DNA of 44,644 nucleotides from an uncultured Lachnospiraceae bacterium (GCA_910584205.1 CAJUAA010000033.1:1-44644), one strand, 5' to 3'; positions 32,589 through 41,049 are shown, counted from the first letter of the stretch. The notes: generated from the sequence alone by a model not told the origin. Translations and numbers: made by a program.

Positions 32589-33209
32589 TAAAGTTCAGCA
32601 CCCCTGTACATGATGATCGTGACCGCCGCGCCGCCGATTCCCATAGGGAACACCGCCAGAAACACATAGTCCAGCACCATGTTTAAAATGCCGCGGCCAC
32701 GGAACAGATCAGGGAAAGCGTCGCTTTCCCGCTGGCGATCATATAGAGCGTGAAATTGTTCATCAAAAGGATGGCACCGTAAAGACCAGATAGCGGCTTA
32801 AGTATTCCACGCAGTACCCTTCCACCTCCGCGGACAGATCCATCCCGGTGAAAATCCGTCCCATGGTCAGATAACCCAGCGCGCACATGAGGAGCCCCGC
32901 CAGAACGTTGACCAGAATCAGAAAGGTAAAATCCTCTCTGGCTTCCTCCGTCTTCTGTTCTCCCATCTTCTTCATGATGACCGCGCTGCCTCCGGTGGCC
33001 AGCATGGTGGAAACGGCCGTCACAAACTGGATGATGGGTGCCGTCAGATTGATGGCAGACAGCGCGCCGGTGCCGATGAGATTCGACACAAACAGGCCGT
33101 CTACCATAGTGTAGAAGGAGATGAACACCGTCATGGCAATGGTGGGTACGGCAAATTTCAGAATATTTTTCAAAGTGACCGGTTTGTTGTATACATGTTG
33201 GTTCTCCAT
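32589..33209 (-). pseudogene. Broken MATE efflux gene
   Basis: From ATG 33209 about 145 residues match the N-terminal third of a MATE transporter (ILKFAVPTIAMTVFISFYTMVDGLF; TMLATGGSAVIMKKMGEQKTEEA). After RYLVFTVP the frame shifts: LLMNNFTLYMIASGKATLSLICSVA follows in another frame, then NMVLDYVFLAVFPMGIGGAAV in a third, and homology ends near 32600. At least two frameshifts and a missing second half make it non-functional. It is not a copy of the intact MATE gene at 23395. Confidence 0.85.
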
Positions 33210-33317
33210 GATTTCTCTTTTCCCCCTTTATCGTTCCTGCGTTTTCTTCTGTATCTCACAGGACAAACCATACAGTAACTGTACGGTCAAGAGGGAAAAG
33301 AAAAATTTTCAAAAAAC

Positions 33318-35048
33318 TTACCGTTGTTCTTCTCTGACATTTCCAACAACCAGAAATTCATACGGTTCCATCGTCCAGGTTCCTTCTTCCGAACCTGTGA
33401 ACGGGCCTTCCTTTTCGAAAGGTACGCCGGGATTCATGTTCCTGCAGGACGGACTGTTTTCGGCCGTCCTGCTGCCATTTTCCAACAGCACCGGTAAACC
33501 GCGCCACGCTTCGTCCGCTTTGATGCGCTGCCGCTTTCCGTCCAGATTGCAGAGCACCACAATCTGCTGATCCCCCAGTACTCTTTTGTATGCCATCACC
33601 ATATCGTTTTCGGTCTCCAGAAAGGCGATCTCTCCTTTGGCAATGATCGGATACGTTTTTCTCATGGCGATCAGTTTCTTATAAAAGGCAAGAATGGAAT
33701 CTCCGTCTTTCTGCTGCGCTTCCACGGTGATCTCATCCCGGAATCCGGCGGACATGGGAAGCCACGGCTCGGCTTCGGAAAATCCGCCGCATGTCTCCCG
33801 GCTCCACTGCATGGGCGTCCGGCTGTTGTCCCGGGACCTGGCCGCCAGGGTCGCCAGCGCCTCTTCTTTCGTCTTCCCTTTTTCCAGCAGGATCTGATAA
33901 TAGTTCAGGCTTTCCACGTCCCGATACTGCTCGATGGAAGGGTAGTGGGCGTTCAGCATTCCGATCTCTTCCCCCTGATAGATATACGGAGTTCCCCGCA
34001 TCAGATGGATCATCCCCGCCAGCATTTTTGCCGACGCTTTCCAGTATACGCCCTCATCGCCCATTCTGCTCACAATCCGGGGCTGGTCGTGGTTGCACCA
34101 GAACAGCGCGTTCCACCCGCCGCCTTCCTGCATGCCCGTCTGCCATTTGACAAAAAGTTCCTTTAATTTCCGGTAATCAGGAGCCGCCAGCGCCCATTTG
34201 TCCCCGTCTTTGTAATCCACTTTCAGGTGATGAAAATGAAAACACATGGAAAGTTCTTTCTCCTTCGGGGAGGAATAGCGGATGCAGTGTTCCAGCGTTG
34301 TGGAGGACATTTCCCCCACGGTGATGAAGTCTTCGATCCCTGCGTCCCTGACCAGTTCTTTCAGATATTCGTGGATATGCGGGCCGTCGCTGTAGAATCT
34401 CCGCCCGTCTCCCTCAAAATCATCGAGCATCTGTTCCGGCTTGGACACCAGATTGATCACATCGAACCGGAACGCCCGAATGCCCTTTTTCTTCCAGAAC
34501 CGGAGAATCTCCTTTAATTCTTCCCGGACCTCCGGGTTGTCCCAGTTCAAATCCGCCTGCGTCACATCGTACAGCCGCAGATACCATTTTTTCAGGCCGG
34601 GGACATATTCCCAGGCTGTTCCGCCGAATTTGGACTGCCAGTTGGTGGGCGCCTGATCCGGCATCCCCTCCCTGAAGATATAATAGTTCTGATATTTCTC
34701 CTCTCCTGCCAGCGCTTTCTGGAACCACTCATGCCGGGTGGACGTATGGTTAAATACCATATCCAGCATGATGCCCATGCCCCGCGTTTCGCTTTGGCGG
34801 ATCAGCTTCTCCAGATCCGCCATCGTCCCGAAGAGAGGATTGATCTCCCGGTAATCTGCCACATCGTATCCGTTGTCTCTCTGGGGAGAGGGAAACACCG
34901 GGGTCAGCCACAGGTAATCTACGCCCAGTTCCTGAAGGTAATCTAATTTTTCGATGATTCCGGGAATGTCTCCAAAACCGTCCCCGTTGGTATCCCGAAA
35001 TGACTTCGGGTAGATCTGATACACGACTTTATCGCTGAAATCTGCCAT
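33318..35048 (-). CDS. treA: Trehalose-6-phosphate hydrolase (GH13)
   Basis: The 576-residue protein splits trehalose 6-phosphate to glucose and glucose 6-phosphate. It follows Bacillus TreA closely: KVVYQIYPKSFRDTNGDG, DMVFNHTSTRHEWF, nucleophile Asp196 in FRFDVINLV, acid/base Glu246 in TVGEMSSTT, and Asp321 in WCNHDQPR. HFHHLKVDYKDGDKWAL is typical of phosphotrehalases rather than oligo-1,6-glucosidases. ATG 35048 has AGGAGG upstream; the longer frame to 35087 does not. Two operator-like repeats sit in its promoter, but no TreR or trehalose PTS gene is in the window. Confidence 0.9.
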   Translation of the reverse strand: MADFSDKVVYQIYPKSFRDTNGDGFGDIPGIIEKLDYLQELGVDYLWLTPVFPSPQRDNGYDVADYREINPLFGTMADLEKLIRQSETRGMGIMLDMVFNHTSTRHEWFQKALAGEEKYQNYYIFREGMPDQAPTNWQSKFGGTAWEYVPGLKKWYLRLYDVTQADLNWDNPEVREELKEILRFWKKKGIRAFRFDVINLVSKPEQMLDDFEGDGRRFYSDGPHIHEYLKELVRDAGIEDFITVGEMSSTTLEHCIRYSSPKEKELSMCFHFHHLKVDYKDGDKWALAAPDYRKLKELFVKWQTGMQEGGGWNALFWCNHDQPRIVSRMGDEGVYWKASAKMLAGMIHLMRGTPYIYQGEEIGMLNAHYPSIEQYRDVESLNYYQILLEKGKTKEEALATLAARSRDNSRTPMQWSRETCGGFSEAEPWLPMSAGFRDEITVEAQQKDGDSILAFYKKLIAMRKTYPIIAKGEIAFLETENDMVMAYKRVLGDQQIVVLCNLDGKRQRIKADEAWRGLPVLLENGSRTAENSPSCRNMNPGVPFEKEGPFTGSEEGTWTMEPYEFLVVGNVREEQR

Positions 35049-35122
35049 TTTACGCCTCCTGTCTGAAAACTGCCACCGCTCTTCCATTCATCTGACGTTT
35101 CGGTCAGATGCTTTAAGAATCG

Positions 35123-35176
35123 CTTGTTTAAACATGTTTTTTTCTATGTTATATCATACTTGTTTGAACATGTCAA
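35123..35176 (-). promoter_or_regulatory. treA promoter with two operator-like repeats
   Basis: On the minus strand TTGACA (35171-35176) and TATAAC (35148-35153) have a 17-base spacer. CTTGTTTAAACATGT (35123-35137) and CTTGTTTGAACATGT (35159-35173) differ by one base and lie 36 bases apart, one in the spacer beside the -35 and one past the start site. Both read as near-palindromes and suit a GntR-type TreR repressor. Confidence 0.7.
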
Positions 35177-35213
35177 TTCTTTTTTGCAATAAAAATTCGG
35201 ACAAATAAAAGCA

Positions 35214-35322
35214 GTGAACGAAGGGCAAGTCCGCCGTTGCCGCCGCCGCTTACCGGGCGGGAGAAAAAATCACAAATGAGTTTGACGGAATGACCCACGA
35301 CTACACCCACAAGGGCGGTGTC
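35214..35322 (+). pseudogene. MobQ/MobL-type relaxase fragment
   Basis: In the frame of 35233-35322 the sequence reads SAVAAAAYRAGEKITNEFDG followed by MTHDYTHKGGV, the characteristic start of plasmid and integrative-element relaxases of the MobA/MobL group. One extra base just upstream shifts the SEGQ part out of frame. The catalytic remainder is gone; at GGV the reading passes straight into a recombinase fragment. Confidence 0.8.
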
Positions 35323-35781
35323 CTTGCCGGGGAAACCATAGCCAGCATAGCAAAGGAACTCCGCGCCGAGAAAATCCCTATCCCGTCCGAACATTGGAAG
35401 CGGGCGGGCGAGGGCAACGCCACGGGCAAGATACCCGACAGGCATTTTACCCGGCTTCTTGCCGAGTATGACGAGGAACAGACCGGGCTGGAAACGTCCA
35501 TAGCGGAATGGCAAAGGCAGATTGAAAGCTGGAACGCCGACAAGCTGAAAACAGACCAGTTTATCCAGCTTGTGAAACGCTACACTGATTTCTCTGAATT
35601 GACAACGCCCATGCTCAACGAGTTTATCGAGAAAGTGATTGTGCATGAGGGCGAGGGGCGGGGGAATGACCGCCGCCAGCGGATAGACATTTATTTAAAC
35701 TTTATCGGCGCATTTGAAGTACCCGCCCATATCGTCACCCCGGCAGAGGTGGAGGAACAACGCCGCCAGCAGGAGGAATAG
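35323..35781 (+). pseudogene. Large serine recombinase fragment (TnpX-like C-terminal part)
   Basis: In the same frame as the relaxase stub the sequence continues with ETIASIAKELRAEKIPIPSE, a middle part of large serine recombinases, and after a second junction near 35405-35427 with KIPDRHFTRLLAEYDEEQ, then QLVKRYTDFSELTTPMLNEFIEKV and a DUF4368-like tail. The catalytic N-terminal domain and the zinc part are missing. The final TAG replaces what looks like a CAG codon before AAKD. This is a scar of an excised or deleted integrative element. Confidence 0.85.
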
Positions 35782-35869
35782 GCGGCAAAGGATGTACCGC
35801 CGTTTGTCTATCCCTGCGGCCGTTCAGAGGATAGATTGGATCTGCAGGAAGATGAGTGGGAGCGGTAAG

Positions 35870-36052
35870 ATGAAGGTGTGTATGAAAGTGGTTTTGATTG
35901 GAGTGCTGGCAGTTGTGGGGATTGCTGTGCTTATGGTGTTTGCCCTTGCCCCGGGGAGAGGGTGTGCAGGGAAATCAACGGCTTCCTGGAACAGTTTTAA
36001 AACATTTAAAACACGGATGTCTGCAAATATTGAAAAGCGGAAATGGGGATGA
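35870..36052 (+). CDS. Putative small membrane protein
   Basis: A 60-residue frame from ATG 35870 has one strong hydrophobic helix (VVLIGVLAVVGIAVLMVFAL) followed by a short basic tail. The ribosome site is weak (GGGAGCGG). No family is recognised. It may be real or the leftover of a deleted gene. Confidence 0.35.
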   Translation: MKVCMKVVLIGVLAVVGIAVLMVFALAPGRGCAGKSTASWNSFKTFKTRMSANIEKRKWG

Positions 36053-36132
36053 TATAATGGGATTGAAAAGCAATTCCATTATCAAAATTCTATAATCGAA
36101 ATGGATAGTAAAATCTACAGGGAGGTCCGGCT

Positions 36133-36462
36133 ATGGAAAAAATATATGCCATGAATGAGATACAGGCGATCATCCGCCCGATCCTGCAGGATTACGGCGT
36201 AAGCCGGGCGTATCTTTTCGGCTCTTATGCCCGTGGGGAGGCTACGGGGCAGAGCGATATCGACCTGCGGATTGACGGGGGCAGGATCCGGTCCATGTTC
36301 GGCCTGGGCGCCCTTTACCATGAACTGACGCAGGCGTTAAAGAAACCGGTGGATCTGGTGACGACAGAAGCCCTGTCCCATGACGCAAACGCAGCAAGGA
36401 CGGAGGGGTTCCGTGTCCGCATGAAGGAGGATGAAAAGCTGATTTATGAAGAAGAACATTGA
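36133..36462 (+). CDS. mntA: MntA-type nucleotidyltransferase antitoxin
   Basis: The 109-residue protein is a minimal nucleotidyltransferase with the full motif G30-S31-x10-D42-x-D44 (LFGSYARGEATGQSDIDL). In studied MNT-HEPN pairs the MntA protein attaches AMP to a tyrosine of the HEPN toxin and so silences it. GGGAGG precedes ATG 36133. The gene overlaps the HEPN gene by 17 bases, so both are made together. Confidence 0.93.
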   Translation: MEKIYAMNEIQAIIRPILQDYGVSRAYLFGSYARGEATGQSDIDLRIDGGRIRSMFGLGALYHELTQALKKPVDLVTTEALSHDANAARTEGFRVRMKEDEKLIYEEEH

Positions 36463-36835
36463 CATCCTTGAGCATATCCTGACGTATTGTGAAGATATCG
36501 AGGCGGCTCTGGAACGCTTCGGGAGGGAGAAGGATATTTTTGACATGGACAGAGATTACCGCAATTCGGTCTGTATGAGCCTTCTTCAGATTGGAGAGCT
36601 GACGGGGCATCTGACAGAGGATTTCCGCGAGGGGACAAAAGACTCCATCTACTGGCCGGCGATTAAGGGGATGAGGAACCTGTTTGCCCATAATTACGGC
36701 GCTGTGGACGTGGGGCTGGTATGGGAGACGGCAGTATCGGACATACCGGTCCTCCATGAGTTCTGTGAGCGGACAATACGGATGTTCCGTTTTCTGGAGC
36801 AGGAGGAAGCGCAGGACGGCGGCATGGAGCGCTGA
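36446..36835 (+). CDS. hepT: HepT-type HEPN RNase toxin
   Basis: The 129-residue helical protein carries the HEPN active site R77-x4-H82 followed by a tyrosine (MRNLFAHNYG), the form found in HepT toxins where Tyr84 is the AMPylation site. The rest is four helices typical of the family. It is predicted to cleave RNA as a dimer and to be held inactive by the MntA partner upstream. AAGGAGG lies 13 bases before ATG 36446, inside mntA. Confidence 0.93.
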   Translation: MKKNIDILEHILTYCEDIEAALERFGREKDIFDMDRDYRNSVCMSLLQIGELTGHLTEDFREGTKDSIYWPAIKGMRNLFAHNYGAVDVGLVWETAVSDIPVLHEFCERTIRMFRFLEQEEAQDGGMER

Positions 36836-36861
36836 CAGAAGCTATGAATTAAGGAGAGATT

Positions 36862-37578
36862 TTGGAAGCAAAATACCATATGACAAGGGAAGAGACGCTC
36901 TTTGTTGTAAGACGGAATATCGTGGACTATATCTGGAAGAGCGCACGGCTGGAGGGTCCGGCCGTGACCTACCCGGACACAGAGGCCATCTATAACGGTA
37001 TGGGTGTCCAGGGGGTGAAGGTATCCGACATTGTGGCGGTGAACAATCTGAAACACGCATGGCAGTTTGTGCTGGATACGTTGGACGGGCCGGCCGATTA
37101 TCCCTTTGTCTGCAAGGTGAACCAGTGTGTGGGTGGAGACAGCCTGATTCCCCGGGCGGGGTATCTGCGGAACGTGGCAGTGAGCATGGTTGGTACAACA
37201 TGGAAGCCGGACATGCCCATAGAATCCCAGATTAAAGAGGAAATGGCGGAAATAGGACAGATAGAGAACCCGACAGACCGGGCGCTGACCATGATGCTCT
37301 ACTTTATGCGGAAGCAGATGTTTCTGGACGGCAACAAGAGGACATCCATGCTGGCAGGCAACCATGTGATGATTGGGGGCGGGTGCGGCATTATTTCCGT
37401 TCCCATTGAACTGCAGCCAGCTTTTACGGGGCTGTTGATACAGTTTTATGAATCCAATGACATGACGGAGATCAAGCAGTTTTTGTATAAGAACTGCATT
37501 GATGGCATTGAGTTTACCCCTTTGCCGGAGCAGGAAGCAGAGCGCGGGCGGGAGAACCTGCAGGGGTGGGAGCGGTAA
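36862..37578 (+). CDS. Fic-domain protein with altered active-site motif
   Basis: The 238-residue protein has a Fic core, but the motif reads QMFLDGNKR (residues 152-160) where canonical Fic proteins have HPFxx-GN-xR; the histidine that drives AMPylation is a glutamine. An N-terminal inhibitory-type motif SARLEG (S27-x3-E31-G32) is present. It may have lost AMP transfer or use other chemistry. A TTG start at 36862 with AAGGAGAG 7 bases upstream is likelier than ATG 36880. It follows hepT by 26 bases, on the same strand, and belongs to the same accessory island. Confidence 0.87.
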   Translation: MEAKYHMTREETLFVVRRNIVDYIWKSARLEGPAVTYPDTEAIYNGMGVQGVKVSDIVAVNNLKHAWQFVLDTLDGPADYPFVCKVNQCVGGDSLIPRAGYLRNVAVSMVGTTWKPDMPIESQIKEEMAEIGQIENPTDRALTMMLYFMRKQMFLDGNKRTSMLAGNHVMIGGGCGIISVPIELQPAFTGLLIQFYESNDMTEIKQFLYKNCIDGIEFTPLPEQEAERGRENLQGWER

Positions 37579-37696
37579 AACAGAACAACGGAAAGATTTC
37601 AGGGGAAGTATCGTGGGAGACCATGGTACTTCCTTTTTTCGCTTTTCGGGAGCGGAGCGACCTCTGCCCCGCCGCCAGCGGTGGGGACATACGCTC

Positions 37697-37796
37697 AAAA
37701 CCGGAGGTTTTGAAGCCAATCAAAGATTGGCTTTGTTAAGGCAGGAATAGGTTTGTGAAACAAACCGGGGAAACACCGTACAGGCAAAGCCTGTAC
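37697..37796. repeat. Cluster of four small perfect hairpins
   Basis: Four perfect inverted repeats with 3-base loops follow each other: AAAACC-GGA-GGTTTT (37697-37711), AAGCCAATC-AAA-GATTGGCTT (37713-37733), GGTTTGT-GAA-ACAAACC (37750-37766) and GTACAGGC-AAA-GCCTGTAC (37778-37796). Their stems differ in sequence, so they are not copies of one repeat. Confidence 0.85.
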
Positions 37797-37891
37797 CCTT
37801 GTTAAACTTCAAATGGTGCTGTTAAAAATTGACTAAAGAGGATAGAAGGCAGGGGGCAGGCGGCAGTGGATATCCGCCGCCCGCCGCAGAT

Positions 37892-38263
37892 TCAGGTGCT
37901 GCCTTTGGAGGACAAAAGCTGTTCGGCCAGAGGCCGGTACTCCGGCAGCTTTATAAGGAATGGTTCCAGACGCCGTTTAAGTTCTGCAATCTCCAGGGGA
38001 TTGGCGCCTGGCAGGCCATCCTCATTTCCGGTCAGTTCAAAAACATCCAGGGAGATTTCAGAGAAGAGCATTTCAAACAGTTCCTCGCCGGTCTCCATGA
38101 GATAAGCATCCGGATCTTGGCCTGTTTCAAAAGGAGTAAGATCAAGATAGATATATCCGGCTTTTTCTGACCATACGATATCCAGGTGTGTACTGGCATG
38201 GGTGTAATTTTGGAATACGGCTATGATACGTTCCAGTTCTTTTCTTGTTTCTTTTCTGCTCAT
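37892..38263 (-). CDS. Hypothetical protein of the accessory island
   Basis: The 123-residue protein starts at ATG 38263, behind AAAGGA, and is predicted mostly helical with an acidic middle (YLDLTPFETGQDPDAYLMETGEELFEMLFSEI). I do not recognise the family. It is divergent from a small RHH-like gene 135 bases away, an arrangement seen in mobile elements. A frame of this quality with a ribosome site is likely real. Confidence 0.6.
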   Translation of the reverse strand: MSRKETRKELERIIAVFQNYTHASTHLDIVWSEKAGYIYLDLTPFETGQDPDAYLMETGEELFEMLFSEISLDVFELTGNEDGLPGANPLEIAELKRRLEPFLIKLPEYRPLAEQLLSSKGST

Positions 38264-38398
38264 ATTTTTTTCCTTTCTGTGTCCCTGCAGTCTTTGGTTT
38301 TGGGATACAGAGATATGATACCGCAGGATTGGAAAAAAAGGAATGTACCGGGAAGTGCGTGCAGGACACAAAATAATTCACAGACAAGGAGGCAGGCT

Positions 38399-38515
38399 AT
38401 GGCAAAACGGGACGACCGCATCATCACTTCGGTCTATCTGACAAAGGAGATGTGCAGCCAGATTGACAGGATGCCCCATTGGGTCCGAGAAACCCGTAGA
38501 TCTCTCCTTTTTTGA
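38399..38515 (+). pseudogene. 5' stub of a ribbon-helix-helix-like gene
   Basis: From ATG 38399 (AAGGAGG upstream) 25 codons read MAKRDDRIITSVYLTKEMCS-QIDRM, like the start of small RHH-type proteins on clostridial integrative elements. At 38472 the sequence passes into the antisense of an ABC-ATPase gene, so the rest (PHWVRETRRSLLF) is not native. It marks the edge of the foreign island. Confidence 0.6.
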
Positions 38516-38594
38516 TATGCAGGCTGACGTCGTTCACCAGATCTTTTCCGCTGATGGTCTTCGTAAGGTGGTTTGTCTGTAATATATATGGCAT
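38472..38594 (-). pseudogene. 5' stub of an ABC transporter ATPase gene
   Basis: From ATG 38594, behind GCAGGAG, 41 codons match the start of a BcrA-type ATPase: ILQTNHLTKTISGKDLVND and GEIYGFLGPNGA. The gene is cut inside the Walker A motif, just before GKTT. It lies right after a RR-HK pair on the same strand, the usual order for antibiotic-responsive ABC systems. The transporter itself is lost from this place. Confidence 0.85.
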
Positions 38595-38684
38595 GTTCTC
38601 CTGCCCCCTTTCTTACGAACCATTGTAGCGGATCAACTTTTCAAAACTCTTGCTGAAATCTTACAAATTTCTTTCGCCGGCAAA

Positions 38685-39626
38685 TCAGTACCGCATCTTT
38701 TTCAGCCTGAGGGTAAAGGTCGTCCTGACATGAGGGATGCTGTCCAGCGTGATATCCCCACCCATCTGCAGCGCCAGATTTTTCGCGATCTTCAGCCCCA
38801 GGCCGTTGCCCTGGATGCTGCGGCTGCGGGAATCTTCCATGGTAAAAAGACGGTCAAAGATGCGGCCGGCAAAGGACTTCTCGATGCCCTGCCCATGATC
38901 GACCACATCCACATAGACATATGTTTCGTCAGAATGCAGAATGACGCCCAGATATTTCCCGGCGGAACCGTAACGCACCGCGTTGGAAACCAGGTTGAAC
39001 AGGATGCGCTGCAGCGCTTCCCGGTCTCCCTGCACGAAGACCGCCTGCTTTGGCAGGTCGATCTCTACCTGAACGTCGGATTTTGACAGAATTTCATAAA
39101 AATCCAGAATGCTTTCCCGGCACAGCTCGCTCAGATCAATTCTGGAAAGCTTCAGGTCCATATCGCCCGCCTCGATCTTCGCCAGCGTAAAGAACTGGTT
39201 GATCAGCTCCATCACGCTCTGGGCCTTCTGTTCGGTCCTTGCCAGCATCCCGGGGTCGGCTTCCCCATGAAGCCTCATGATCTCCAGATAGCCCAGCACC
39301 ACGGTCATGGGCGTTTTAATATCATGGGAAATATTGGACAGCATTTTTTTGGACGCCATCTCAAAACGGCGGTAGTCCGCCTTTACCCTGGAACGCTCTT
39401 CCAGCAGGCGGTTGATCTGCGCCGCCAGCTCCATCAGTTCTCTGTTATCCGTAAAAACCATGAGCCATTCCCCGCTGTCCGTGTCTGCGATCTCCTTCAG
39501 CTTTTCGTGGATCTGTTTCAGCTTTGCCTGGGTGCCGACCCGGAAGGCAAACTGCTGCCAGAAAACCACAAGCAGCAGAACAAGGATACAAAGGCATAGA
39601 AAAAGCGGGAGTAATGCGCCGTTCAT
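38685..39626 (-). CDS. Sensor histidine kinase
   Basis: The 313-residue protein has one N-terminal membrane helix (about residues 5-25), a HAMP-like linker, the HisKA box with His101 (LSNISHDIKTPMTVVLGYLE), and a full HATPase domain (NLVSNAVRYG, VDHGQGIEKSFAGRIFDRLF, GNGLGLKIAKNLA). It directly follows the response regulator gene. With the cut ABC gene downstream, it probably sensed a cell-envelope antibiotic or peptide. Confidence 0.93.
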   Translation of the reverse strand: MNGALLPLFLCLCILVLLLVVFWQQFAFRVGTQAKLKQIHEKLKEIADTDSGEWLMVFTDNRELMELAAQINRLLEERSRVKADYRRFEMASKKMLSNISHDIKTPMTVVLGYLEIMRLHGEADPGMLARTEQKAQSVMELINQFFTLAKIEAGDMDLKLSRIDLSELCRESILDFYEILSKSDVQVEIDLPKQAVFVQGDREALQRILFNLVSNAVRYGSAGKYLGVILHSDETYVYVDVVDHGQGIEKSFAGRIFDRLFTMEDSRSRSIQGNGLGLKIAKNLALQMGGDITLDSIPHVRTTFTLRLKKMRY

Positions 39627-40325
39627 CTACATTTCCCCCAGTTTATAGCCGATGCCCCAGACCGTGACTACATAACAGGGTTTCCGGGAATCGTCCTCAA
39701 TCTTATTGCGCAGGCGGCTCATATGTACGTTGACGGCGTTCTCGTCCCCGTAGTAAGCATCTTTCCAGACAAGAGAGTAGATCTGTTCTTTTGTATAGAC
39801 CTTCTTTGGATTTTTCAAAAGAAGCTTTAGAATCTCGAATTCTTTCGCCGTCAGATCCACTGTCTCTCCCCTTTTGGTTAAGGTGTGGTCCGACAGGTTC
39901 ATGACCAGATCTCCGGCCGTCAGGACGGACACGCCCGAATCCGCCGCCTGGTCATACTGGTTCGTCCTGCGCAGAGCCGCCCGGATCCGCGCCAGAACCT
40001 CCGCCACCGAGAAGGGCTTTGTAATGTAATCGTCCGCCCCCAGCCCCAGGCCCAGCGTCTTGTCGCTCTCCGTATCCTTTGCGGAGAGGATGATGAGCGG
40101 AACAACGCTGCTCTTCCGGATATGCTGCATGACGTCCATCCCGCTGATCTTCGGGATCATCAGATCCAGAAGGACCAGATGAACCGGGAAGGCGTCAAAC
40201 TTCGCGCATGCTTCCTGTCCGTCAAAGGCGCAGATTACCTCATAATTTTCCGCCTTCAGGCAGCTTTTCAGCATTTCACTGATCTCCGCGTCGTCTTCCA
40301 CAAGCAGAATCTGATACTGGTTCAT
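39627..40325 (-). CDS. OmpR-family response regulator
   Basis: The 232-residue protein has a receiver domain with phosphoacceptor Asp54 (VLLDLMIPKISG), acidic pair near residues 10-12 and Lys in ITKPFS, followed by a winged-helix DNA-binding domain (DLTAKEFEILKLLLKNPKKVYTKEQI, then NVHMSRLRNKIED). AAAGGAGA precedes ATG 40325. The start overlaps the stop of a decayed upstream frame by 4 bases. The kinase gene follows with no gap. Confidence 0.95.
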   Translation of the reverse strand: MNQYQILLVEDDAEISEMLKSCLKAENYEVICAFDGQEACAKFDAFPVHLVLLDLMIPKISGMDVMQHIRKSSVVPLIILSAKDTESDKTLGLGLGADDYITKPFSVAEVLARIRAALRRTNQYDQAADSGVSVLTAGDLVMNLSDHTLTKRGETVDLTAKEFEILKLLLKNPKKVYTKEQIYSLVWKDAYYGDENAVNVHMSRLRNKIEDDSRKPCYVVTVWGIGYKLGEM

Positions 40326-40985
40326 GGATGTCGGTTCTCCTTTCCGATCAGCACCTTTTTCCCGCAGAAAGCAAACCCGTACTTCCGTATCCGCTCTCCG
40401 GGAACTCCCTGATCCATAAGTATCGTTTCATATTTTCTGTCTTCAATCTGCTGCAGCGCCGCCTTTACCGTATCTGACAGCTCCTTTTCCTCTTCCAGGT
40501 CCTGAACCTTGAATTCCAGAATGATTCCGTCGTCCCCTTTCTCAGGTTTCAGCAGCACATCATAGAGGCCAAATCCGCTTTCTCTGTTGGACGTTACAAG
40601 ATAACGTCCGGACAGCTCCGTCAAAAGCCCCGGAACAAATCCGTGGTAAAAACGCTCCGGCTCCGCTTCCGAAGGCCGGGTTCCGGTATCAAAGCTGCTG
40701 AACATGGACAGCGTCACCTTGTTCATATTGCGGATTTGTCTTAAACGTGGAGTTGAACAGACTTCTGTTAAAGGACACCATTTCTTCCCAGTATCCGTTT
40801 ACATAAGCCTCCTGCATGGGGGTATCATATACAGTGTCTTGCCAAATCTACGCGGCCTTGTAATCCGTCACACAGTCTCCGCCCTCCCACCATTCGGAAA
40901 GAAACACAGTTTTATCAATATAGAAGTAGCCTTCTCTTCGTATCATCTCGAAATCCTGACACCCAATGCTGATCGTCCTCGCCAT
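40322..40985 (-). pseudogene. Decayed AAA-ATPase-like/DUF1703 gene
   Basis: Starting at ATG 40985 (GGAGG upstream), the pieces read ISIGCQDFEMIRREGYFYID-KT and SEWWEGGD in one frame, TRPRRFGKTLYM (Walker A) after a frameshift, then after a deletion AYVNGYWEEMVSFN and NSTFKTNPQYE, and finally the C-terminal nuclease part from 40726: SSFDTGTRPSEAEPERFYHG, ILEFKVQD and RKYGFAFCGKKVLIG. It is one gene of the AAA-like plus PD-(D/E)XK family broken by at least one frameshift and one large deletion. The last part alone could still be translated. Confidence 0.85.
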
Positions 40986-41049
40986 ACGCCGCACCTCCTC
41001 TGCTTCTGATTTTTTCTTATCACAGTTCCTGTATGGTATCCAGAGTTTT

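Noticed and set aside
23395..33209. The broken MATE gene as a recent duplicate of the intact one
   Set aside because: The N-terminal sequences differ clearly; they are separate members of the family.
33318..35048. Oligo-1,6-glucosidase or sucrose isomerase for the GH13 gene
   Set aside because: The middle region HHLKVDY...DGDKWAL and the overall pattern follow phosphotrehalase TreA more closely.
23176..40985. The two AAA-like/DUF1703 fragments as halves of one gene split by rearrangement
   Set aside because: Both pieces contain the same N-terminal region in different versions (LPIGIEFFQEI against SIGCQDFEMI), so they come from two different genes.
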